The notes below the pieces were generated by a model that was not told the origin of the DNA, made no database searches, and saw nothing but the letters and a program-made list of their open reading frames with translations. The translations under genes and the position numbers were made by a program. Shown in pieces: positions 35,739 through 43,185 of a stretch of DNA of 64,000 nucleotides. Within the stretch, counting starts at the first letter, position 1; every line of letters begins with the position of its first letter. Source of the stretch: CAZHVS01 sp964536015 (lineage in GTDB: Bacteria > Bacteroidota > Ignavibacteria > Ignavibacteriales > Ignavibacteriaceae); assembly GCA_964536015.1 (NCBI GenBank), contig CAZHVS010000010.1:62001-126000 (forward strand), written 5' to 3'.

Positions 35739-36206
35739 CTATAATCCCAGCTCCTGCTTAACAAGCATCTTAGCGGAAATAATAACAGAGTGAGATAGAT
35801 TAAGCGTTCCGCCAATTTTTTTAATCAGGTGATCTTCGTAAACATCAAGTCTTCTATCAACATAAATCAACCGCCAGAGATTTTTTATCAACTCAAATTT
35901 CTGCTGCGAAGAAAAACTCTCATTAATTACCGATGTAAACTCATAAATACTAATGCTATCTTTAATCTGTCTTTCTGAAAGTTCCATCAGAGCCGCAACG
36001 TATTCATCTGTTAATTGAAAAGTATCTTTCATTATAGAAATTATTTCTTCTCTTTCTTCGGATGAAAAGTCGTTATCGGATTTAGCGAGCTCAATAAACA
36101 AAGCACAGGTTGCAATCTGTATTTTTTTTGTTTCATCTTCAACAGTAATTTCAGCAGTAACATTTTTGCTGTCGATACCAAACAATTTTTTTAAAGTTGT
36201 AATCAT
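35739..36206 (-). CDS. TerB-like protein, copy 2
   Basis: Small helical protein (155 aa) of the TerB/DjlA-N-type fold. The core runs from QIATCALFIELAKSDNDFSS through EREEIISIMKDTFQLTDEY to KNLWRLIYVDRRLDVYED. TerB proteins were named from tellurite resistance, but most family members have unknown, often metal-linked, roles. The acidic residues in AKSDNDF are in the putative metal-binding region. It overlaps the stop of its upstream paralogue by an ATGA. The order ATCALFIE / EEREEI / KNLWRL / D-DLIKKIGGTLN is shared with that neighbour, so they arose by tandem duplication. Confidence 0.8.
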   Translation of the reverse strand: MITTLKKLFGIDSKNVTAEITVEDETKKIQIATCALFIELAKSDNDFSSEEREEIISIMKDTFQLTDEYVAALMELSERQIKDSISIYEFTSVINESFSSQQKFELIKNLWRLIYVDRRLDVYEDHLIKKIGGTLNLSHSVIISAKMLVKQELGL

Positions 36207-36709
36207 AGTCTGAATTCTCCTGTGCTTTTCAAAGATTTATTATCTGCCTTTTCTTTTGCCTGTATAATCATCTTATAATCAACGTTCAAGGTAGAACCTA
36301 TTTTTCTTATTAGATAATCTTCTGTAAGGTCAAGATTATTGTCTGCATAAGTCAACCTCCATAAATTTTTCAGAAGTTTAAATTTTCTTTCTTCAGAAAA
36401 ATGTTCGTTTATTACAGAAGCAATTTCAAACAGATTACGGCTTTCATCTACCTTCTGTTCGGACAGCCGCATTAATTCATTAAGGTTCTCTTCATCTAAA
36501 TTAAAAGTTGATTTCATTACCGAAACAATTCTTTCTTTTTCCTCTTTTGCAAAATGGCTGTCTGCTTTAGCAATTTCAATAAACAGTGCACACGTTGCAA
36601 TCTGAAGATTTTTATCCTCTTCTTCTGTGCCAACCGGATGAATTTCAACTTTTTTTTCTACATCAACAGGTTGTTGTTGACCAAACAATTTTTTCAGGAA
36701 CTTCAGCAT
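36203..36709 (-). CDS. TerB-like protein, copy 1
   Basis: Paralogue of the following gene (168 aa), with QIATCALFIEIAKADSHFAK, EKERIVSVMKSTFNLDEENL and KNLWRLTYADNNLDLTEDYL. The start MLKFLKKLFGQQQPVDVEKK resembles the other copy's MITTLKKLFGIDSKNVT: an amphipathic N-terminal helix ending KKLFG, perhaps membrane-associating. This copy has a slightly longer C-terminus (KADNKSLKSTGEFRL). malQ lies 20 nt upstream on the same strand, so the set may be co-transcribed, though no functional link to glycogen metabolism is known to me. Confidence 0.8.
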   Translation of the reverse strand: MLKFLKKLFGQQQPVDVEKKVEIHPVGTEEEDKNLQIATCALFIEIAKADSHFAKEEKERIVSVMKSTFNLDEENLNELMRLSEQKVDESRNLFEIASVINEHFSEERKFKLLKNLWRLTYADNNLDLTEDYLIRKIGSTLNVDYKMIIQAKEKADNKSLKSTGEFRL

Positions 36710-36729
36710 AAAACAATTCCAATTATTTT

Positions 36730-38265
36730 TTAAGGTTCTTCTTTTATTTCTTCTTCCTTTAGAGCGGGACGTTCAAATAGTTCTGTCATTCTTTTATAAG
36801 TTGAAGTTAAATTATTGTCTATTTGCTTCCACGTAAATCGCCAGCACCAGTTGCCGCCAAGTTTGCCCGGAAAATTCATTCTTGCTTCACTTCCAAGATT
36901 TAAAACATCCTGCATAGGAATTACCACAATATTTGCAACCGAAGCATAAGCAATTCTTATCAAATCAAATGTGATATTACTCCCATCAGAACCTGTATAA
37001 TCGCAGGTGAACTTGAAAATATCATTATCTTCATTCTTTGCTTTTTCGAAGTAACCACGCGTAGTATCGTTGTCATGAGAGCCCGTATGAACACAGCAAT
37101 TTGGTATAAAATTATGTGGAAGAAATTTCTTTTCCATTCCGGAACCAAAAGCAAATTGAAGAATTTTAATTCCCGGGAAATTAAATTTATCTCGCAGTTG
37201 AACAACCGGTTTTGTAATTACTCCAAGGTCTTCCGCTATTATTGGAACATCACCAAGATATTTTATTACCGTTGAAAAGAACTTTTCTCCTGGTGCTTTA
37301 ACCCATTTTCCTGTTTCTGCTGTTGGTGCATCACCGGGAATTTCCCAGTAAGCTTCAAATCCGCGGAAGTGGTCAATTCTAATTACATCAACTATTTCAA
37401 GTAAATTGCTAATTCTTTTTCTCCACCAGAAAAAGTCATCTTTTTCCATTTCGTCCCAGCGATACAATGGATTGCCCCACAACTGCCCTGTAGGACTAAA
37501 ATAATCAGGCGGAACACCTGCAACTGTCAAAAGCTTTCCATCTTTATCAACAGTAAAAAGATGTTTATTTGCCCAGAGGTCTGCACTATCATAAGCAATA
37601 AAAATAGGAAGGTCGCCAATTATTTTAATATTTTTAGAGTTAGCATACGCTTTTATATCGTACCACTGTTTTGAAAAAGTGAATTGCAAAAATTTCTGGT
37701 AAATAATTTCTTCCTGCAGTTTTTCTTTCCATAAGTTGATGGCTCCTTCTTTTCTTAAAGCAATATCTTTGTTCTCCCAGGTTGTCCATAAATTTCCCCC
37801 GTGATAATTCTTTGCAGCCATAAACAAAGAATAGTCATCTAACCAATCTTCATGCTTTGTGCAAAATTCTTCAAATGATTTATTTGGTTTATTAGCCAGT
37901 TTGTTCTTGAAAACTGAAAAAGCTTTCTTCAGAAGTTTATATTTATAATCAATAACTTCACCATAGTCGATGAATTGATTATCAAACTCAGGAACATCCT
38001 TCGTATCGTTTTCTGTCAACAAGCTATCCTGTCGTAACAACTCAGGACTAATTAACAAAGGATTTCCTGCAAAAGCAGAGAAGCATTGATACGGTGAATC
38101 TCCATAACCGGTTGGACCCAAAGGAAAAACCTGCCAGAGCGTCTGTCCTGCTTCTTCTAAAAAATCTATAAATTTAAAAGCATTTGGGCCTAAGTCTCCT
38201 ATGCCAAATTTTCCCGGAAGCGAAGTTGGGTGTAATAAAATTCCAGCAGAGCGTTTTAGTTTCAT
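36730..38265 (-). CDS. malQ: 4-alpha-glucanotransferase (amylomaltase)
   Basis: GH77 enzyme that moves alpha-1,4-glucan segments between chains in maltodextrin and glycogen metabolism. At 511 aa it is the compact bacterial form. Key motifs are SAGILLHPTSLPGKFGIGDLG at the start, GDLPIFIAYDSADLWAN, the nucleophile region IRIDHFRGFEAYWEIP, acid/base IIAEDLGVIT and the distal GSHDNDTTRGYF. All catalytic regions look intact. It is first in a same-strand run with two TerB-like genes. No glycogen synthase or phosphorylase gene is nearby. Confidence 0.95.
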   Translation of the reverse strand: MKLKRSAGILLHPTSLPGKFGIGDLGPNAFKFIDFLEEAGQTLWQVFPLGPTGYGDSPYQCFSAFAGNPLLISPELLRQDSLLTENDTKDVPEFDNQFIDYGEVIDYKYKLLKKAFSVFKNKLANKPNKSFEEFCTKHEDWLDDYSLFMAAKNYHGGNLWTTWENKDIALRKEGAINLWKEKLQEEIIYQKFLQFTFSKQWYDIKAYANSKNIKIIGDLPIFIAYDSADLWANKHLFTVDKDGKLLTVAGVPPDYFSPTGQLWGNPLYRWDEMEKDDFFWWRKRISNLLEIVDVIRIDHFRGFEAYWEIPGDAPTAETGKWVKAPGEKFFSTVIKYLGDVPIIAEDLGVITKPVVQLRDKFNFPGIKILQFAFGSGMEKKFLPHNFIPNCCVHTGSHDNDTTRGYFEKAKNEDNDIFKFTCDYTGSDGSNITFDLIRIAYASVANIVVIPMQDVLNLGSEARMNFPGKLGGNWCWRFTWKQIDNNLTSTYKRMTELFERPALKEEEIKEEP

Positions 38266-38377
38266 TAATCTTTCCTTTTAAAAAATTGTTTAATAGTCCA
38301 TTATTAAAATAGAAAATTCTTCAGAACAATCCATAATATGAATTAATAAATTCTTACGCTTTTCATTCTTTCTTTTC

Positions 38378-38422
38378 AATAAAAATAAAAACCCCGAAAT
38401 TTATTTCTAAATACACGGGGTT
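38378..38422 (-). terminator. Intrinsic terminator for the type IX-sorted protein gene
   Basis: Read on the minus strand: AACCCCG, a 19-nt loop, CGGGGTT, then TTTATTTTTATT. It lies 34 nt after the stop of the gene at 38456-39889. The rest of the 38266-38455 spacer holds only AT-rich sequence and the malQ promoter region. Confidence 0.75.
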
Positions 38423-38455
38423 AAACACTTTAAGAACAAAAAATATATGAACTAT

Positions 38456-39889
38456 TTATTTAAGAATTAACATCTTTCTTGTTGCAATTCCAAAATCAGT
38501 TGTAATTGTGTAAAAATAAATTCCACTGGTTAGATTTCCTGAATAAAATACTTTGCTATGGTTTCCAGCCGATTCATTGCCATCAAACAACGTTGCTACA
38601 ATCTCTCCAAGCGCATTGCTTACTATCAGTTTTACATTTGAACTTTTTGGCAAAGAATAAGAAATAGTAGTAACAGGATTAAATGGATTCGGATAATTCT
38701 GGTTTAATTTAAATTCATTCAACAATACTTTATCATCCTCTGTTGATGTAGCATTAAGTTTAAATTTATAAACAACCTTGTTTGCATCTGTAACATAAGC
38801 AGTCATTCCATCAGGAGTAAATGCAACATCTGTAGGATTTCTCATGGGTGCACCGGTTGAGTCAGGTTTTGTTGAACTGTATTTTGAGGGAAGCTCAAAT
38901 TTTGGAGTAGCAGAATTGAGAAGTACCTGATAACCTCTCACCCATTGTTTACCGCTATCTACTCTTGCAACCCACAATAATCCGTTCTTATCAACAGTAA
39001 TTCCGCAAGGAATTGCGGAACCAAGGACAAGTTCGCTTCTAATGTCCTGAACTCTTGTTCCGCTGTAATTTCCAAAAGCAAATTGATTTCCGCCGGTCCA
39101 GACAGCTATTCCACCAGTTGTGGAGGTTGTTGTAGAATTTCTTGAAGAATAAATAGGTGTATTAGGATCGCTGTAATCACCATTTGGAACAATTGCCATA
39201 TCGCGAATAATATCAAAACCTGCAGAGTGATTTCCTCCTGGTTCTAATTGTGATTCCGAAATCCATGAACCTCTTGCGGGAGTAGTTCCAGAAGGAAATT
39301 GACCATACTTAAAATTATAACCACGGACAAATGGTCCCGGTCCCGTAGCACCAGCAGTAACGCCTGCAATAAATATAGTGTCTTTTGTTATCACTCCACC
39401 ATGATTATGTGTCCCATATCCAGAAGAACCACTTATGTTAAATCCCCATTTTTGGACTAATGTTGTGTCTGCATTAGGATAAATATAAACACACGAGACA
39501 GTCGCGTTGAACTTTTTAAATGGCATGGTTGCGTTGATATAAATATCATTATTGAGTGCAGTAATTCCTCTTATTTGTCCAATGTTTCCAGTTAAAGTAT
39601 CGGAATCTCCATTCTCATCGAAGTCTACAAATTTATGAAGCACTAAATCCGTTGAATCTGCGTAATAGATGGCGTTGTGCGAATTAGCATTTGTAACTTT
39701 AGACGTAGCAACCCAAAGTCTCCCTCTGCCATCTACAGTACATAAGTATGGTGTGCAATGAGAAGAATCTGAAGGAGGAAAAGTTAAAGCACCTACATAT
39801 TTTCCCCAGGTTGGAGTTGTAGTTTGTGAGTACAAACTGTTTAAAGAACAAATAAATAATATTAAATAAAAAAGTATAATTTTTTTCAT
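38456..39889 (-). CDS. Secreted protein with beta-propeller-like body and type IX sorting domain
   Basis: Predicted exported protein (477 aa from the chosen start). The ATG at 39889 has AAAGGAGA 6 nt upstream and begins a signal peptide (MKKIILFYLILFICSLNSLYSQ); the in-frame ATG at 39952 would put 21 odd residues before it. The body has NHL/propeller-like blades such as GRLWVATSKV, NGLLWVARVDSGKQWV and PTDVAFTPDGMTAYVTDANK. The C-terminal about 85 residues (NQNYPNPFNPVTTISYSLPK to the RKMLILK end) are a Por-secretion-type sorting domain, so it should cross the outer membrane by the type IX system and be anchored or released. Substrate or partner unknown. Confidence 0.87.
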   Translation of the reverse strand: MKKIILFYLILFICSLNSLYSQTTTPTWGKYVGALTFPPSDSSHCTPYLCTVDGRGRLWVATSKVTNANSHNAIYYADSTDLVLHKFVDFDENGDSDTLTGNIGQIRGITALNNDIYINATMPFKKFNATVSCVYIYPNADTTLVQKWGFNISGSSGYGTHNHGGVITKDTIFIAGVTAGATGPGPFVRGYNFKYGQFPSGTTPARGSWISESQLEPGGNHSAGFDIIRDMAIVPNGDYSDPNTPIYSSRNSTTTSTTGGIAVWTGGNQFAFGNYSGTRVQDIRSELVLGSAIPCGITVDKNGLLWVARVDSGKQWVRGYQVLLNSATPKFELPSKYSSTKPDSTGAPMRNPTDVAFTPDGMTAYVTDANKVVYKFKLNATSTEDDKVLLNEFKLNQNYPNPFNPVTTISYSLPKSSNVKLIVSNALGEIVATLFDGNESAGNHSKVFYSGNLTSGIYFYTITTDFGIATRKMLILK

Positions 39890-39979
39890 AGTGTCTCCTT
39901 TAATGATATTAAAACTTAAATGAAATTTAATTAAAATATGAACTCGAATCAAACTGAATAATTGTAATAAGACAAAAAC

Positions 39980-40432
39980 TCAGAAGAAATATCTTGCCCC
40001 CATACCTGCAGTTAAATCAAAACTGGTTTTCGGAATCAGACTCATTATTCCTCCTATTTCAATAAAGATATCAATTGGTGCTGATTTCAAATACCAAGAC
40101 AATCCCGTAACTCCGTGAATTCCCAGAGCATCTTCACCTTTTTCAATTGCTCTGAATGTTATTCCAATTCCATAATGCCATGGAATTTTTTCACCTGACA
40201 TCGTGTAAAGATTTTTATGCCAGAGAAAATCAGAAATAAGAAAAAACTTATTATTTTCATTAGTAAAAGAATACGCCAATTGAACATCAACAGCGTTAGC
40301 TGAACTAATCCAATATTTACCGCTAAGTCCTGTTGGTTCTCCAATTACTATTCCAATTCCTAATCCCTTCTCCTGCCCATATAAAGAAATGGTTACAAGT
40401 ATTATTAAGAGAATGTAATTTAATTTTTTCAT
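39980..40432 (-). CDS. Small predicted outer-membrane protein
   Basis: Protein of 150 aa with a signal peptide (MKKLNYILLIILVTISLYGQ). The mature part consists of alternating short beta-like stretches (GLGIGIVIGEPTGLSGKYW, AVDVQLAYSF, FFLISDFLWH, WHYGIGITFRA) and ends ARYFF with a terminal Phe, as outer-membrane beta-barrels do. I cannot name the family. Its ATG abuts the stop of the GNAT gene with no gap, so it is translationally coupled to it, although a functional link is not obvious. Confidence 0.65.
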   Translation of the reverse strand: MKKLNYILLIILVTISLYGQEKGLGIGIVIGEPTGLSGKYWISSANAVDVQLAYSFTNENNKFFLISDFLWHKNLYTMSGEKIPWHYGIGITFRAIEKGEDALGIHGVTGLSWYLKSAPIDIFIEIGGIMSLIPKTSFDLTAGMGARYFF

Positions 40433-40960
40433 TTAACCATCCAGATCTTCTTTTACTAAAGAAAACACAAAAGAGTTAGTAGGAATGTTATGAATTAAAA
40501 GCTTTTTTCTTGCAAGGCATTCAAGCTTTGCTCCTGTTTTTTGAGCAACACGTTTGCTTGCGATATTTTTTTCAGACATTACAATTTCAACTCTATTCAT
40601 TTCAACTTTTTCAAATGCAAAATGTGCCGCAAGAATAGCTGCTTTTGTTGCAACTCCTTTAGAAGTACAACTGGATCTTACCCAGTAACCAAGATTGCAG
40701 GTTTTGTGCATTCTGTTTATAAAATTCAATCCGACACCACCTAGAAATCTTCCTGTCGCTTTTTCAACAATTGCAAAAGAATATTCCTCGCCAGATTCCC
40801 ATGCACTTATCTGTGTTGTAACCCATTCTATAGTCTCTTGTTTTGAATAATTTGGATGACACCATGGAAGCCATGGATACGCTTCTACTATTGATTCCGT
40901 TGCAGCTTCAAAAAGAGAGTCAATATCATTAAGATTTAGCCTTCTAATTTCTATATCCAT
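40433..40960 (-). CDS. GNAT acetyltransferase, RimJ/RimL type
   Basis: N-acetyltransferase (175 aa) of the Acetyltransf_3 group. It shows IEIRRLNLNDIDSLFEAATESI at the start, the beta4 stretch FLGGVGLNFINR, the acetyl-CoA loop in LGYWVRSSCTSKGVATKAAILAAHFAF (variant R/Q-x-x-G-x-G/A region SKGVAT) and RVEIVMSEKNIASKRVAQKTGAK. Homologues acetylate ribosomal-protein N-termini or small molecules; the substrate here is unknown. A solo promoter must lie in the 84 bp between it and the fabF terminator. Confidence 0.87.
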   Translation of the reverse strand: MDIEIRRLNLNDIDSLFEAATESIVEAYPWLPWCHPNYSKQETIEWVTTQISAWESGEEYSFAIVEKATGRFLGGVGLNFINRMHKTCNLGYWVRSSCTSKGVATKAAILAAHFAFEKVEMNRVEIVMSEKNIASKRVAQKTGAKLECLARKKLLIHNIPTNSFVFSLVKEDLDG

Positions 40961-40986
40961 TTCGTTTTTTTATATTCGTTAATTTT

Positions 40987-41017
40987 ATAAAAAGAAAGCC
41001 GGTGATATATCCGGCTT
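40987..41017 (-). terminator. Intrinsic terminator after fabF
   Basis: On the minus strand AAGCCGG, loop ATATATCA, CCGGCTT, then TCTTTTT. It starts 28 nt after the fabF stop. Confidence 0.85.
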
Positions 41018-41044
41018 AAACTAAATATAAATAATTACTGTTTT

Positions 41045-42298
41045 TTAATATTTCTTAAAAATAACTGTCGTATTATGACCACCAAAACCAAATGCATTGC
41101 TCATGGCATAATTGACTGTTCTATCCTGAGCTTTGTTAAATGTATAATTGAGATCGCACTCGGGATCTGGTGTTTCAAAATTAATAGTCGGTGTAATTTT
41201 ATCATTAACAATCGAAAGAATTGTCGTTATCGCCTCAACCGCACCGGCAGCTCCAAGCAAATGACCAACCATGCTTTTAGTAGAAGATAAATTCATTTTA
41301 TAAGCGTGTTCGCCAAATACCGTCTTTATAGCTTTTGTTTCGGCAATGTCACCAAGCGGTGTAGCGGTTCCATGCATATTTATATAATCAATATCAGTCG
41401 GTTGAATATTTGCATAATTCATGGCTCGTGTCATTGCCAATCTTGCTCCAATTCCATCAGGATCAGGAGCTGTAATATGATAAGCATCGCCCGATAATCC
41501 AACTCCAACAATTTCACAATATATTTTTGCGTTTCGCTTTATAGCATGTCCAAGTTCTTCAAAAATCAAAACTCCCGCACCTTCTCCCATTACAAATCCA
41601 TCACGCGTAAGATCAAAAGGTCGGCTTGCTGTTGCGGGTGAAGCGTTATTTGTTGATAATGCGCGGGAAGAATTAAAACCCGCTATTCCAAGTTCACAAA
41701 TCGCAGCTTCAGCACCACCGGTAAGCATCATATCTGCCAGTCCGTTTTTAATTAACAAGAATGAATCAATCATATTATTATTTCCCGTTGCACAAGCAGA
41801 AACGGTACAATAGTTAGGACCTTTAAATCCATACTCAATTGATATTTGTCCTGCGGCTAAATCAGGGATAAGCATGGGTATAAAGAAAGGTGAAACCCTG
41901 TTTGGTCCCTGTGAAAAATTAACCACAGATTGTTGATAAAAAGTCTGAATGCCTCCAATTCCACTTCCTATTATAACACCAATATTTTCTTTTTCTTCAG
42001 ATGATAATTTTTCTACATCAATCCCGGCATCTTTAAGTGCTATAGGAGCTGCTGCCAAAGCATATTGATTAAAAGGATCAAGTCTTCTTGCGGCTTTTTT
42101 ATCCATATAATTTGCTGGGTCAAAACCTTTTAACTCGCAGGCAAATTTAGTTTCAACTTTTGATGTATCAAATTTAGTAATAGGAGCTGCACCACTTGCA
42201 CCGTTTAACATATTGCTCCATGATTCATCAACTGTTAAACCAAGAGGAGTTAATGCGCTTATTCCTGTTACAACTACACGTCTTTTATTGTCTGTCAT
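41045..42298 (-). CDS. fabF: Beta-ketoacyl-ACP synthase II
   Basis: Elongating condensing enzyme of type II fatty acid synthesis (417 aa). Catalytic triad: C169 in CTVSACATGNNN, H309 in NMHGTATPLGD and H346 in KSMVGHLLGAAGAVEA, with the conserved K341 next to it. The C-terminal NAFGFGGHNTTVIFKKY is the usual glycine-rich end. AAAGGAA precedes the ATG at close spacing. In most bacteria acpP is directly upstream; here fabF stands alone, followed by its own terminator and divergent from a VanX-like gene. FabB is an alternative but the length and motifs fit FabF better. Confidence 0.95.
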   Translation of the reverse strand: MTDNKRRVVVTGISALTPLGLTVDESWSNMLNGASGAAPITKFDTSKVETKFACELKGFDPANYMDKKAARRLDPFNQYALAAAPIALKDAGIDVEKLSSEEKENIGVIIGSGIGGIQTFYQQSVVNFSQGPNRVSPFFIPMLIPDLAAGQISIEYGFKGPNYCTVSACATGNNNMIDSFLLIKNGLADMMLTGGAEAAICELGIAGFNSSRALSTNNASPATASRPFDLTRDGFVMGEGAGVLIFEELGHAIKRNAKIYCEIVGVGLSGDAYHITAPDPDGIGARLAMTRAMNYANIQPTDIDYINMHGTATPLGDIAETKAIKTVFGEHAYKMNLSSTKSMVGHLLGAAGAVEAITTILSIVNDKITPTINFETPDPECDLNYTFNKAQDRTVNYAMSNAFGFGGHNTTVIFKKY

Positions 42299-42512
42299 AG
42301 ATTTCCTTTTTTGTTTCTAAGAAATTTCATTCTGTGGTATAAATTTTATGCAGGAATTTATTCCCGGAATGACATTTCCTTTAAAAGAATGTACCAAATA
42401 TACTGAAAAAGTACTTTATTTTTAAGTAATGCTATTAAGCTAAAAATCATTCTGAATTTTAACCCATTAAGTTTATTTTTACAGCACCATTAAAAATATT
42501 TGTGAGAATAAC
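42299..42512. other. Divergent spacer between fabF and the VanX-like gene
   Basis: 214 bp, AT-rich, expected to hold promoters for both directions. AAAGGAAATC just upstream of the fabF ATG is its ribosome site. I found no hairpin, small gene or operator-like palindrome. Confidence 0.4.
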
Positions 42513-43178
42513 ATGTTTGGCAAAATTCTTTACTTGATTTTTTTAATTACTAATATTGGTTTTTCTCAATCCGCTCTTGATGAATTGATTAATCCCAAAG
42601 AAATTATCCCCGATATTCAAATAGAATTAAAATATAATACAGCCAATCACCGGTTTCTTAACCTGCCAAACGGAAATATTACTCTTCCAAAATTTTATAC
42701 GACAAATGAGTGCCTTCTATTAATAAAAGCAGTAAACCAGTTAAAGATTGCACAGGATACTTTAAGAAAAATTACTAGTTATAATGGCATAAGTTATCCG
42801 CAGGGAATTGGAATAAAAATTTGGGACGGTTACAGACCTCGTGCTGTTCAATATCTTCTTTTCGAAATTTATCCAAACCCCGTTTATATTGCAGACCCTA
42901 CAACGGGCTCAAAACACAATAGAGGCGGGGCTGTTGATTTAACTTTAATTGATTTGGCAACCGGACAGGAACTTGCAATGCCAACTCCTTTTGATGATTT
43001 CAGCGAACAGGCTTCACATTCATATACAAACCTTGCACCAAATATTATTGCAAATCGAACTTTGTTAAAAAATATTATGACGCAGGTTGCCGGTTTTGCC
43101 CTTTATGATGCAGAATGGTGGCATTATGAAGTATCAGGGGCGAACACTTTTCCATTATTAGATTTCCAGATGAAGTGA
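42513..43178 (+). CDS. D-alanyl-D-alanine dipeptidase, VanX/DdpX type (M15D)
   Basis: Zinc peptidase (221 aa) predicted to hydrolyse D-Ala-D-Ala or related dipeptides from peptidoglycan. The signal peptide (about 1-19, LIFLITNIGFSQS) suggests export. Zinc ligands are H135 in GSKHNRGGAVDLTL, D142 and H204 in EWWHYEV, with E201 as the general base and R108 in WDGYRPRAVQ as the transition-state Arg. ELKYNTANHRFLN (about 38-50) is the family's N-terminal motif. Unlike vancomycin-resistance VanX it is likely periplasmic and has no vanHA genes beside it, so scavenging or cell-wall recycling is more likely than resistance. It is followed after 7 nt by a type IX-sorted protein. Confidence 0.9.
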   Translation: MFGKILYLIFLITNIGFSQSALDELINPKEIIPDIQIELKYNTANHRFLNLPNGNITLPKFYTTNECLLLIKAVNQLKIAQDTLRKITSYNGISYPQGIGIKIWDGYRPRAVQYLLFEIYPNPVYIADPTTGSKHNRGGAVDLTLIDLATGQELAMPTPFDDFSEQASHSYTNLAPNIIANRTLLKNIMTQVAGFALYDAEWWHYEVSGANTFPLLDFQMK

Positions 43179-43185
43179 GGTAGGT

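Noticed and set aside
42513..43178. Vancomycin-resistance gene vanX
   Set aside because: A signal peptide is predicted and no vanH, vanA, vanR or vanS genes are adjacent. Household peptidoglycan or scavenging use is more likely.
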